Shown piece by piece: positions 1 to 9,600 of a stretch of DNA of 64,000 bases (its first letter is position 1; each line of letters starts with the position of its first letter). This DNA comes from Vulcanimicrobiota bacterium. Lineage in GTDB: Bacteria > Vulcanimicrobiota > Vulcanimicrobiia > Vulcanimicrobiales > Vulcanimicrobiaceae. Position numbers and translations under genes: made by a program. The DNA lies in NCBI GenBank assembly GCA_019235995.1, contig JAFAJV010000108.1, forward strand, positions 1-64,000, written 5' to 3'. The notes beneath the pieces were generated by a model. That model saw nothing but the letters and a program-made list of their open reading frames with translations. It did not search any database and was not told where the DNA came from.

Positions 1-648
1 CTGCATCGGCCCGTCCGGCGTGAAGATCAACGCGTTCTCCAGGCTTCCACCGCGACCCAATCCGCGCGTCCAGAGCGCCTCGATCTCGTGCAGGAATGCG
101 AACGTCCGCGCGCCCGCGATCTCGTCGCGATACTCGTCCGGCTCGATGCGACCGAAGAAGTACTGCGTGCCGATCGGCGGCGCGAAATCCGCGACGAAGC
201 GCACGCGGAAGCTCTCCGCCGGAAGCGCGATCATCATACGGTCTGCGGCGCAGACGTAGACCGGCTCGGCCAGCTCGAGCACGCGTCGCGGCACCGGCTG
301 CGTCTGCACTCCGCGCGCGAGAATCGCCGTGACGAACTCTGCCGAGCTGCCGTCCAGCGCGGGGATCTCGGGGCCATCTACGTGCACGTCGGCGTTGGTC
401 ACGCCCATCGCAAACAGCGCGGAGAGCAGATGCTCGGTCGTCGAAATGGTAACGCCGTCGCGGCCGAGCACGGTCGCGCGCGACGTGTCCCGCACATTTT
501 CCACCGTCGCCGGCACACGCGCCGAACCGAGCACGAAGCACAGGCCCGCGTCGGGCGCAGCGGGCTGCACCTCAACCTTCGCGTGCTCCCCCGTGTGGAG
601 GCCGACGCCTTCAAAATGAAGCGCACCGGAAAGCGTCCCCTGCATCAT
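1..648 (-). CDS. lpxC: LpxC, UDP-3-O-acyl-GlcNAc deacetylase (C-terminus cut by window edge)
   Basis: Zinc-dependent deacetylase that makes the committed step of lipid A synthesis in the cytoplasm. The first 216 residues are visible, starting ATG-ATG at 648; the second Met is equally possible. The N-terminus GALHFEGVGLHTGEHAKV is the usual LpxC opening. The zinc-ligand motif TTEHLLSAL follows, then LDGSSAEFV and ARTFAFLHEIE...RGLGRGGSLENAL of the second domain. The reading frame runs off position 1, so the third zinc ligand and the C-terminal helices are outside the window. It starts 7 nt after the lpxD stop and so belongs to the bamA-ompH-lpxD operon. Confidence 0.95.
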   Translation of the reverse strand, partial: MMQGTLSGALHFEGVGLHTGEHAKVEVQPAAPDAGLCFVLGSARVPATVENVRDTSRATVLGRDGVTISTTEHLLSALFAMGVTNADVHVDGPEIPALDGSSAEFVTAILARGVQTQPVPRRVLELAEPVYVCAADRMMIALPAESFRVRFVADFAPPIGTQYFFGRIEPDEYRDEIAGARTFAFLHEIEALWTRGLGRGGSLENALIFTPDGPMQ

Positions 649-654
649 GCGGCG

Positions 655-1677
655 CTACTCGGTTTGGCGCGATTGCGAGCGCTCGAGAGCCTCGACACGA
701 TCAAACAGCTTTGGCAGCTTGCGAATCATGACCTGTCGCCGCAGTTCCTCGTGATGATCGTTCGCCGGATTTCCCGAGATCGTCGCGCCGTCCTCGACGT
801 TTCCCCAGATGCCCGATCCTCCCGCGATCGTCACGCCGGAACCGACGGTGATGTGCCCTCGGAATCCCACCTGACCCCCGACCTTTACGTAGTCGCCGAT
901 CACGGTCGACCCCGCGAGCCCGGTCAACGCCGCTATGACGCAGTGCTTTCCGATGCGGCAATTGTGGCCTACCTGGACGAGGTTGTCGATCTTCGTACCG
1001 GCGCCCACGCGCGTGCTTCCGATCTGGGCGCGATCGATGCACGAGTTCGCGCCGATCTCGACGTCGTCTTCGAGCACGACGTTACCGATCTGCGGAATTC
1101 GCTCGGCGCGCCCTTCCGCGAACGCCCAGCCGAAGCCGTCGCTGCCGATGACGCTTCCGACATGCAGCACGACCCGATCTCCGACGGTGCAGCCGGAGAG
1201 CAGTTTGGCGTGAGGGTGGATCCGCACGCCGGCGCCGATCGTGACGCGCTCGCCGACGTACGCGCCGGCGCCCACGACGCTCCCGGCACCGATAGTGACG
1301 GCGCTGCCGACGTATGCGCCCGCTCCGATATAGACGTCCTCCGCGATGGCGGCGTCGGACTCGATCACGGCGCTGGGGTGGCGAAACGGGCCGCGCGGCT
1401 GCTCGGGTGCGAGCATATCGAGCGCCCGAGACAGGGCGAGCCGAACGTTCTCGACGACGATCAGCGGCTTGCCTGCGTCGCGCGCGAGCTCGGCGTCCAC
1501 CAGAACCGCAGCGGCCGGCCCCGCGAGGGCCGCGGAAAAATACGCATCCGTGGTGGCGAACGTCAGTGCGCCGGGCCGCGCGTCATCGACGGTTGTGAAC
1601 CCGGTGATCTCCATGCTGCCGTCACCGACGACGCGTCCGCCGATCCGCGCGGCGAGCTCCTGCAGCGTTGCCAGCAT
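655..1677 (-). CDS. lpxD: LpxD, UDP-3-O-acylglucosamine N-acyltransferase
   Basis: Adds the second acyl chain to UDP-3-O-acyl-glucosamine using acyl-ACP; third step of lipid A synthesis. The protein has 340 aa, normal for the family. Residues 1-100 form the uridine-binding domain (TTVDDARPGALTF). From about 105 to 295 there is a left-handed beta-helix of hexapeptide repeats (IGAGAYVGSAVTIGAG). DGFGWAFAEG and IPQIGNVVLEDDVEIGA are LpxD signatures. The catalytic His is H238 in VGHNCRIG. A C-terminal helix (RKLPKLFDRVEALE) ends the protein. It follows the OmpH-like lipoprotein gene by 18 nt. Confidence 0.96.
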   Translation of the reverse strand: MLATLQELAARIGGRVVGDGSMEITGFTTVDDARPGALTFATTDAYFSAALAGPAAAVLVDAELARDAGKPLIVVENVRLALSRALDMLAPEQPRGPFRHPSAVIESDAAIAEDVYIGAGAYVGSAVTIGAGSVVGAGAYVGERVTIGAGVRIHPHAKLLSGCTVGDRVVLHVGSVIGSDGFGWAFAEGRAERIPQIGNVVLEDDVEIGANSCIDRAQIGSTRVGAGTKIDNLVQVGHNCRIGKHCVIAALTGLAGSTVIGDYVKVGGQVGFRGHITVGSGVTIAGGSGIWGNVEDGATISGNPANDHHEELRRQVMIRKLPKLFDRVEALERSQSRQTE

Positions 1678-1695
1678 TCGCTTCGTGTCGAGGCG

Positions 1696-2103
1696 CTACG
1701 TGCCCGGCGTGGGCGAGGCCTTTTCCGTGATGTTGAGCGCCTTCTCGACGTCGCTCGTGATATCGACGCCGCCGTAGCCGATGCCCTCGCGCGTCACGAC
1801 CAGCTTGAGCTGGCGCTGCTGCGCGATTCTCCCTGCCGCGTCGCGAAGCTGCGCGGAGAGCTGGTCGGTGACCTTAGCGTACTTCCGTTGCAGAGCGAAG
1901 GCGTCGCGCTGCTTGCGCGCGTTGCTCTCGCGGCGCGACGAAACGGAGCGCTCTTCCGAAAACATCTGGTTTTGATAGCCCTGATACTCCGGCCAGTTCG
2001 ATACGATGCGCTGCACGTCGACGAGGCCGATCGAGCTGTGCGGCGCGCAGCTCGCCAGCGTCGCCGCGAGGAAGAGAAGTGCGGAGCTATTTTGCTTTTT
2101 CAC
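1696..2103 (-). CDS. OmpH/Skp-like small lipoprotein
   Basis: 135 aa with a GTG start that overlaps the upstream stop (GTGA). The N-terminus is a lipoprotein signal: a hydrophobic stretch followed by the lipobox LASC, with the acylated Cys at 19. The middle (about 45-95) is charged and helical, as in Skp-family chaperone arms. The end carries the Skp core strand motif LVVTREGIGYGGVDITSDV. Skp proteins carry unfolded beta-barrel proteins across the periplasm to BamA. A lipid anchor here suggests a membrane-tethered version. It is the third OmpH-like gene in a row between bamA and lpxD. Confidence 0.8.
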   Translation of the reverse strand: MKKQNSSALLFLAATLASCAPHSSIGLVDVQRIVSNWPEYQGYQNQMFSEERSVSSRRESNARKQRDAFALQRKYAKVTDQLSAQLRDAAGRIAQQRQLKLVVTREGIGYGGVDITSDVEKALNITEKASPTPGT

Positions 2104-3392
2104 TCGTGTTGGCTTTCGACGTCCTTGATGACTTGGTTGGTGAGGTCATAGCCGCCCGCGGCGGTGTCGATGTTGACGAAGACGATACTGAAGCCGCGGT
2201 CCTGTGCGATGCGAGCGGCATCCCGCTGGACCTGTGCGACGATCTGTCCGTAGAGGTCGCCGCGCCGCTTCTGAAGCGAGCGCAATTCCTTGCCGGCCGC
2301 TCCCGTCGCCCCTACGTCCGCGCCGTGCATGGCCGCGAACTGCCGGTCCAGATCGCTCTTGGTTTCGTTGTATTCCTGGATCGTCTTTCTCGCGTCCGCC
2401 TGGAACTGACCGACGAACTGCCGGTGAATCGCGGCGATCTGAGCCTGCAACCCGGGCGAGAGATTCGGGGGAGTCGCCGCGGGAAGGCTGCGCAGCTGCG
2501 CGGTCACCTCGTTGCGGTGCTCCTCGAGCTTGGCCTGCGTCTGGCTCTGGATGGCGCCGACTTGGGAGCGCATCGCGGCTCCGGTCTCGCTGTCGAGCTG
2601 CGCCCGATAGGCGCGCAGCGTCGCGGCGTCCGCGTTGCGCTGGGCCGCGACCGCGCCGGCCTCGCGCGCGTTGATCGCGGCCAGCTGCGACTGAGCCTGC
2701 TTGCGCGCGGCGGGATCCATGGCGAGGTTGCCGAGACGCATCTTGATGGCGAGACGCTGCGTGGCGTCCTGCTGCGTCAGGCGCAACGATAGGTCCGTCT
2801 CGTTCTGCTGGAGTTGTTCGGCCTTGGCGCGATACTTCTGCTGCGCCTGGGCCTGCAGCTGACGGGCGATCGACGAGCTCGCCGCGTTGTCTTGGGCCAC
2901 GACGTTCTGCTGATACGCCTGGTAGTCGGCGTTAGCCGCCTGCGCGGCCTGCTGAGCCTGCACTGCCGACTGATTGCTCATCTGCGTCGCCGCGAGCGCA
3001 CCTTGCCCGCGGATGCCGGCGGCCGCCAACGCCGCTCGCACCGCCTGATTCTCGCGGCTTTCGTAGTCGCGCTGCTTCTGCGCCAAGATCTTGTTCGCGC
3101 GAATCTGCGCGTCGCGCAGCTCGCGATTGAGCTCGGCCGTCTGCGCCGCCATCTGCCGCGCGCCGAGCGGAACCTGCGGGCCGGTGTAGCGCAGCGCGAT
3201 GGCCGCGATGGCGTCGTCGAGCTGCGACAGCTGAGGGTAGAGCGGATCGTGCTTCACGGCGTCGTCGAGGCGCACGTAGCCCGTGCCGCGCACGGAGGCA
3301 GAGTGAACGTTCGGCGCGCAAGCCGCACATGCCAGGATCGCCGACGCACCGAGAAGAGCGAGCGCGCTACTTGCCGATCTCATTTTGGACAT
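2100..3392 (-). CDS. Long OmpH/Skp-like exported coiled-coil protein
   Basis: About 430 aa from the ATG at 3392; an ATG at 3383 is also possible. The longer frame from 3425 would overlap its neighbour by 59 nt. The signal peptide ends near ILACAACAP, so it could be a lipoprotein. Most of the length is Ala/Gln/Arg-rich helix predicted to form long coiled coils (QQAAQAANADYQAYQQ, KAEQLQQNETDLSLR). The C-terminal end AQDRGFSIVFVNIDTAAGG plus YDLTNQVIKDV matches the OmpH C-terminal motif. It is much longer than E. coli Skp (about 160 aa). A periplasmic chaperone or spacer role fits its position between bamA and lpxD. Confidence 0.75.
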   Translation of the reverse strand: MSKMRSASSALALLGASAILACAACAPNVHSASVRGTGYVRLDDAVKHDPLYPQLSQLDDAIAAIALRYTGPQVPLGARQMAAQTAELNRELRDAQIRANKILAQKQRDYESRENQAVRAALAAAGIRGQGALAATQMSNQSAVQAQQAAQAANADYQAYQQNVVAQDNAASSSIARQLQAQAQQKYRAKAEQLQQNETDLSLRLTQQDATQRLAIKMRLGNLAMDPAARKQAQSQLAAINAREAGAVAAQRNADAATLRAYRAQLDSETGAAMRSQVGAIQSQTQAKLEEHRNEVTAQLRSLPAATPPNLSPGLQAQIAAIHRQFVGQFQADARKTIQEYNETKSDLDRQFAAMHGADVGATGAAGKELRSLQKRRGDLYGQIVAQVQRDAARIAQDRGFSIVFVNIDTAAGGYDLTNQVIKDVESQHE

Positions 3393-4170
3393 CGGCCGTG
3401 ATGTCCGCACCCCCGTAGACGACATCGGCGCGATCGACGACGAGGATCAGCGACTTCTTCCGCGCGACGTCGGTCGTCGCGGCCTTCGTCTGCTCCACGA
3501 GCGGCTTGAGCAGCTGGTCCTGCTTGTCGGAGACGACCTTGTTGAAATCCTGGAGCACCTGGCGCTTGTCGGTGTCGCTGTGGGCCTGCGCCATCTTGGC
3601 GGCGTAGATCTGTCGCTGCGTCGTCTCGAACTGGTTCATCTGATTGTTGGCGCTCTGCACCTTGGGGACGCCGTCCAACACGTTCTGATCGACGAAGCCG
3701 ATCGCGGAGGGCGGCGGCGTGGCCGAGGGAGGCACGATCGCCTGCGAGCTCGAGAACACGGCCTCGACGTCCTTGGTGATGTCCTGGCCGCCGTAGATGA
3801 CGATGCGCTTGTCCACCACGATCGAGAGGCTTCGGGTGGCGCTCACGGCCGCGATCGCCAGCTGCGCGCGCTGGAAGAGCGGCCCGACGATTTCGCGCTG
3901 CCGGTCGTTGTATTGCTGTTGAAATTGCATCGCGAGCTGCTGCCGTTGGGCATCGTTGCGCGCGCGCTTCACCTGTGCGTTGAACTGCGCGTCGAGGCGT
4001 GCCTTATCCGCCGCGAGGGCGCTGTTCGCGTTGACGAAAACCGGCAGGTTCGCGAGGTCGGCCTGATCGATGTAGCCGACGTCGGTGAGGTCGGCCGCGA
4101 TGGCGCCGGGGGCCAACACGATCCCGAGCAGCAGCGCCGCGGAGACGATGATCGCAGACCGAAGTTTCAT
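3367..4170 (-). CDS. Tandem-duplicated OmpH/Skp-like periplasmic chaperone
   Basis: 267 aa with a clear signal peptide (LLLGIVLAPGAIAA, cleavage near 26). It contains two complete OmpH-like units. Unit 1 (about 27-137) opens DVGYIDQADL and ends SIVVDKRIVIYGGQDITKDV. Unit 2 (about 155-265) opens IGFVDQNVLDGVP and ends ILVVDRADVVYGGADITADV. A Pro/Ser linker (VPPSATPPPS) joins them. Skp works as a trimer, so a fused double unit may assemble differently. It is the first gene after bamA, the usual place for skp, and overlaps the next OmpH-like gene by about 26 nt. Confidence 0.85.
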   Translation of the reverse strand: MKLRSAIIVSAALLLGIVLAPGAIAADLTDVGYIDQADLANLPVFVNANSALAADKARLDAQFNAQVKRARNDAQRQQLAMQFQQQYNDRQREIVGPLFQRAQLAIAAVSATRSLSIVVDKRIVIYGGQDITKDVEAVFSSSQAIVPPSATPPPSAIGFVDQNVLDGVPKVQSANNQMNQFETTQRQIYAAKMAQAHSDTDKRQVLQDFNKVVSDKQDQLLKPLVEQTKAATTDVARKKSLILVVDRADVVYGGADITADVQNEIGK

Positions 4171-4212
4171 TTGATTCGTATGGGCTCCATGTCCAAGTGC
4201 AGTTGAGGTTCC

Positions 4213-6471
4213 CTAGAAGCTTTGGCCGATTCCAAAGCTGGTGTGCGTACCGTTCACGCCCTTCGCGAAGTCGATTCGTACCGTGCGTAGGCCGAGCTGC
4301 GGCACGTCGAAGCGGATGCCGAAGCCGGCGTCTCCGTAGAGGGCCCAGTCCGCGGGGTACCCCGTGATGCGGTTCGTGTAGGGATTGAGCAGCGGATAGG
4401 CGCCGCGTATGTGATAGTCGAGCTCATCGACGAATAGGGCGAGCGTGATCCTCCGGTCGAGCGCGAGCGGCTGACGCAGTTCGATCTGCCCGAGATACGC
4501 ATTGGTCGCGTAGAACACCTGATTGTAGCCCCGCATCTGCTGATCGGAGAACGTAAAGAGCGAGCTCGGCGGTATCACGCCGGTCGAGTTGTACGCGGCG
4601 CCGTGGACGCCGAGCGTCGCGCTCCTCAGCACCGGAAAGAACTTCGCGAGATCGAGCGTGCTCTGGGTGAACGAGAAGTTCGATCCGATCGCCGGCTCGG
4701 AGACCGTCGCGCTCAGCAAGGCCTTGATGCCGTTGCGGGGGTTGAACGGATCGTCGAGCGTGATCGTCTGTAGATTCAGGCCGGCCGTGACCAGGTTGTA
4801 CGGATTGCCGGTGTTGACGTTGGCGATGGACGACGCCGCGATGCCGAATGAGCCGCCGTAGTTCTGCGGCGTCGAGCTGATCGGCCCGGGCGTCGGCCCG
4901 ACGAAGATGTTGGGCTGGTTCCCTTGGAAGTAATACGGCGAGGGCACCGTCGTGTTGTAGCGTATCTTCTGTCCGCTCAGGGCAAACGATAGGATCGTGT
5001 AGTCGCTCAAGCGCCGTCCGACGTTCCCCGACGCGCCCGTCGCGCTCGACGTGTTCGTGGCATAGGTGTTGGAGATTTGCTGTGAGTTCGAGCTGGGATA
5101 GAGCGTGACGGGGATCGGTATCGACCCGTGGCTTGCGACCGACTGCCCCGTGCCGAGGATGCTGTAGATCGGATAGTAATACGTCGTATGGTTCGTGAAA
5201 ATCGACGCGCCGGCCGTATACTTTTGGCCCTGCGGCGAATTGCTCAGGTACGGGGCCGACGCGGTGATCTGAGCCACGCCCGTTCGCGCGCCCTCCTCAA
5301 ACTGAATCCCGGCCGAATTGCCGGTGCCGTGCAGGTTATTGTCGGAGAATCCGAGGGTGCCGTACAGCCCCAGGCCGGTGAGGCCGCCGGAGTATCCGAA
5401 GCCCAGCGATGCCTGCGCGGTGCGCTGCTCCGTGACGTGCCAGACCAGCGTCACGTCCTGCGGCTTCTTCGGGTCGGGGCCCGGCTTGACGTCCGGCTCA
5501 ACCTTCGAGAAGTAGTTGAGGGCGTTGAGCCGTTCGTAGTCCCGCTTGATCGCGTCGGTGTTGAGCACCATGCCCGGGCGCTCGCGCAGCTCGCGGCGAA
5601 TCACGACGTCCTTCGTGCGAGTGTTGCCGGTGACTTCCACGACGGCGATGCGAGCGACGTAGATGTTGTAGCGGACCTCCGCCGTGCCCGCCTGCAGGTT
5701 GATCGACGACGGCACGATGCCGCCCTCGAAGTTTCCGACTTCGAGGTGAAAGTGGTCCTCGTACAGCTTCTGCAACGCCTTGTAGTCCGCGTCGCGGACG
5801 GCATCGGAATAGACGGTCCCGGCCTTCAGCGTGAGTGCCGGAAGAATCAGCGGGGGCGGGAGCAGCGGATCGCCACCGATGATGACGTGCGTGACGACGA
5901 GGCCCTCCTGGATCGTCAGCGTCAACACGCCGCTCTGGGGATTGATGTTCACGTCCTTGACGTGAGTCGGAACCTGGCCGCCGTATCCGATACGCTCGTA
6001 GTAGTTGTTGATCTTGAGCACATCTTGGCGAAACGTGTTCGTGTTGAACACCTGCCCGACCGACAGGTCCATCAGCGCCAGCAACGTGTCGCTCGGGACC
6101 TTCGCGTTGCCGGTGAAGAGGATCTTCGTCAGCACCGGGTTTTCGACGACGCGGTACGTGATCGCGATGCCGTTGGGGCGCTGGCGCACGAGCGGAGGCG
6201 CGATGTCGGCGAAGTAGCCGAGCGCGTTGATGCGCGCGAGGTCCTCCTGGACGACCTTCGGATTGTAGGGCTGGCCCGGCCGGGCCGCGATGACCGACAT
6301 GATCGTCTGCGTGGGCACGTGCAGGTTCCCGGTCACGTCGACCGAGACGATCCTGGGCGCCGTCGCCGAGAGCGCGGGAGCGGCTCCGAATCCGGCCGCC
6401 GCGACCAGCGGCAGAAGGATGCGCACGCACCATTTCAACGCGCCCAAACGCCGCGCGGGGTCAAAGGTCAT
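4213..6471 (-). CDS. bamA: BamA/Omp85 outer-membrane protein assembly factor
   Basis: Central barrel of the machine that inserts beta-barrel proteins into the outer membrane. 752 aa with a signal peptide (to about 36). Four POTRA repeats can be seen: about 40-110 (VSVDVTGNLHVPTQTI), 112-189 (ILFTGNAKVPSDTL), 191-273 and 274-350 (VVEVTGNTRTKDVVIRREL). That is one fewer than the five of E. coli BamA. From about 352 the Omp85 barrel begins (ASLGFGYSGGLTGLGLYG). MRGYNQ is in the place of the VRGF/Y loop motif, and the protein ends in Phe (GIGQSF). It lies directly upstream of the OmpH-like genes. Confidence 0.95.
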   Translation of the reverse strand: MTFDPARRLGALKWCVRILLPLVAAAGFGAAPALSATAPRIVSVDVTGNLHVPTQTIMSVIAARPGQPYNPKVVQEDLARINALGYFADIAPPLVRQRPNGIAITYRVVENPVLTKILFTGNAKVPSDTLLALMDLSVGQVFNTNTFRQDVLKINNYYERIGYGGQVPTHVKDVNINPQSGVLTLTIQEGLVVTHVIIGGDPLLPPPLILPALTLKAGTVYSDAVRDADYKALQKLYEDHFHLEVGNFEGGIVPSSINLQAGTAEVRYNIYVARIAVVEVTGNTRTKDVVIRRELRERPGMVLNTDAIKRDYERLNALNYFSKVEPDVKPGPDPKKPQDVTLVWHVTEQRTAQASLGFGYSGGLTGLGLYGTLGFSDNNLHGTGNSAGIQFEEGARTGVAQITASAPYLSNSPQGQKYTAGASIFTNHTTYYYPIYSILGTGQSVASHGSIPIPVTLYPSSNSQQISNTYATNTSSATGASGNVGRRLSDYTILSFALSGQKIRYNTTVPSPYYFQGNQPNIFVGPTPGPISSTPQNYGGSFGIAASSIANVNTGNPYNLVTAGLNLQTITLDDPFNPRNGIKALLSATVSEPAIGSNFSFTQSTLDLAKFFPVLRSATLGVHGAAYNSTGVIPPSSLFTFSDQQMRGYNQVFYATNAYLGQIELRQPLALDRRITLALFVDELDYHIRGAYPLLNPYTNRITGYPADWALYGDAGFGIRFDVPQLGLRTVRIDFAKGVNGTHTSFGIGQSF

Positions 6472-6638
6472 TCGAAAAAGTCGTCCTCGATCTTCCAGGA
6501 GGGTTCGCAGGGCATGAAGCCGCGGGCCGGCGCGTGCGAGCGTATCGCGCGCGACCCGGCACGCCCTGTTCCGCCCGGCTGACCCGGGGTCCTTGCTCGC
6601 GCTGCAAGCCTGAATCCGTGCTTAATCGATGTGCCCAT

Positions 6639-9600
6639 TTACCAGAAATAGCGCTGAACGGTAAGGCTGAAGCCGCTGTTACCGATCAGCGGCTGCGCCA
6701 CCGTGTAGCTGGCATTATACCCCACCGGCGACGTCGGCAGCTGCAAGAGCTTCGTGGGCCCACTCTGATAGAAGAAGTTGAGCGTGGCGCTTGTGACCGG
6801 ATTGGGTTGCACCATCAGGCCGAACGATTGCACCTGCGGCACCCCGAAGGTCACGGCATAGACGGCACTCACCGCCTTTCCGAGCAGGCGCGTGGCCGTG
6901 AATCCGACGTTGCCATAGTAGCCGAGCGTGAGGTTGACGCTCGAGAGCCCCAGGCCCTGACCGATCGTGCTCTCGACCGGGCCGAGGAGGCTCGCGGCGA
7001 ACTGGGCGTTGAGTATATTGAAGGCCTCCTGCCCGACGGTGATCGTGCTGCGCTGCGCGAGGTCCACGTTGGGAATGGGAGAGAGCGCGCCGAGCGGCGT
7101 GATGCCGCTGGGCTGGCGGGGAGCCAGCATCGACTGGCGGCTGAACGCGATCCCGTTGACGAAACCGCCGAACGGAGCGATCAATCCGAGGATCTCATCT
7201 CGCGTGTATCCCGGCGGATTCGAGGTGAGCCCGATCTTGAGCCCCGCAATCGGGCCGTCCACCGTGATCGTGATGTCCGCGCTGCCGTACGGATTACGGG
7301 CTCGATCCGGATCGGGGTTGACGACCGTGCTGCTCGCGACGGCGTGCAGCGTAGGCAAGACGCCGTCCGCCGCGTTGAAGCGCACCCCGCCCTGCTGCAC
7401 GCGAAAGGCCCGGTCGAAGTAGGTGAGCGTGCCGCCGGTGGAGGCGAAGGTACCATCGAGCGTCGGCGACGACAGGCTGCCGCCCAGATTCACCGAACCG
7501 CTGACGCCGATATCGAGCCCGGCACCGTAACCGCTGCCGCGGACGCGCACGTTCTTGCCGGCCGTGGCCCGCAGGTCGAAAGCGAGCGGCAAAGGCGGCA
7601 GACCGGGCGAGGACGCCCCCTGCGCCGCTTTGACGAACGTCGCGAACGGCAGCGTCGCATTGCTCAGCGTAGCGTCCCCGGCTAGGAGCGCCGCGGTCCC
7701 CGACTTCTTGTCGAGGGTGAGGCGAGCGTCGAGCGTGCCGCTGCCGTATGCCGGGAGGTCGAGCTGCGCACCGCGCGCGACGCCGGCGAAGTGCAGCGAC
7801 GAGGTGCCGCCGCTGAAACCGTTGGGGAAGGCGACGCGCCCCGAGAGTTGCGCCGTCCCGCTGCCGAGCCTCGCGCTCAGCCGGTCGATCGAGCCCGAAA
7901 CCCGGTTGAAGGAAAGCGCTGCGGCGAGTTGCGTGATGGGCACGCGCTCGAGCGCACTAAAATAGGATCCGCGCGCAAGCGAAAGCCGGCCGACGATCGA
8001 CGGCCGCCGCACGGTCCCTGAGAGACCGATATGGCCGTCGATGAGACCGCTCATCTTCGTGTTCTGGCCGAGCGTTTCGTCGAAGACCGCGGGGTCCAGA
8101 CCGACGACGTCGAGATCGAAGCTCATCGGTTGATCGGGCGGCAGCCGCAGCGGTGCGAGCGAGAGCGGCAGCGCGCCGGCCAGCGTCACCTCGCCGCGGC
8201 CGAGCGTCGCGCCCGCATTCGACAGTACGAGCGCATGACGCTGCAGTCTAAACTCGCCGAACAGCGACGCGATCGAAATTCCATACGCGCGAACGCCGGT
8301 ACCGTCGACGCCGGCAAGGAACGTCGGCGCTCGGTAGGTGCCAGCGATGCTCAGCGTCGATTCGAACGATCCGCTGATCGGAACGCGGACTCGCGAGACG
8401 TCGTAGACGAGCTTGGCAAGGCGATCCGTCGCCGCATGCACGTGAATGTCGAGTGGGTCGTTGCGGCGCAAGCCGAAGCTGCCGGCGGCGGAGGCCGCGA
8501 TCTCGGGAGTCGTGAGCTCGGCTCGATCCACCACGATTCGCCGGCCGGCGGCGTGCAACGCGACGCTCGCGCTGTCCAGCGTGAGCGGCCCGAGCGTACC
8601 GTCGCGCACGTGCGCGTTTGCGCGAACGTCCAGCAGCGGAAAACGCCCCCGGATCGTCGCATCGCCCGAGACTCGGCCCGTGATGGGGACGCTCTGCATG
8701 CCAAGCGCCGGCATCCACAGCGACAGATCGAGATTCCCCACGTCGCCGCGCAGGTCGAAGCGAGAGCGCGTCAGCGTCGATTGCCAGTCCGCCTGTGGGC
8801 TCAGCGCGATCGTGCCGCGCGCGCGCAGCATGCCCTCGCTTCCGCCTACGGCGAGCGCGCCGGTGACCGCGTTGCGCGCGCTCGACCACACCGCGCGCGT
8901 GTCGCCGATCGGGAGATTGCGGTAGCGAAAGCCGCGCACGTCCAGGTCTCCGCTCGAGGTGACCCGGCCGCCCTGCGACGCAGCCGCGAGCTTGACGGCG
9001 CCGCGTCCCGCGAGCGTGTCGCCGGTGTCGAAGAAATTATTGAAGTCCGACAGGGTCGCGTGAGGCGCGCGCAGATCGATCGCACTCTGATTTGGCCGGG
9101 CCACGGCCGAGAAGCCTGCGGCGGTCGTCCCGACCAGCACGGAGCCGCGCCGAACGCTCACGCCGCTCGGATCCGCTGCTAGCAACACGCTGCCGTCGAT
9201 GAACGGCAGGCCGTTGATCTCGCCCGCGGGAACGCCGACGTGCCCGGTGATGCGCGGTCGCGCGCTGCGACCCGCGATGTGCAGCTGAGCGTTGAACGTG
9301 CCGTCGGTCTTGTAGTTCGGTATGCCGAACTGGCGCAGCGCCGGCGCCACGCGAGCGGCGGGAACGTCCGCGTCGAGATCATACGAAGGCGCTCCCGACT
9401 GCAGCGATCCGATGCTCCCGTCGATGCGCGCGTTCGCGCCGCCGAAGGCACCGACGACGCGCCGTAACGCGACCGAGTCTCCCGACAAGTTCACGCTGCC
9501 GTCGCCGGCGATCGAGAAGTTTGCGACGCGTCCCGCGCCGATCGTGACGCCGCCGTCGAATCGTGGGAGCGCTGCGCCCGCCGCCAGGTTACCGGTTGCC

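Noticed and set aside
88-2151. 687-codon plus-strand open frame
   Set aside because: Antisense to lpxC, lpxD and the OmpH-like lipoprotein, which all have clear family motifs. The translation is Arg/Ala-rich with no recognisable domain, as expected in high-GC DNA.
5128-6582. 484-codon plus-strand open frame
   Set aside because: Antisense to bamA; no ribosome-binding site, no motif.
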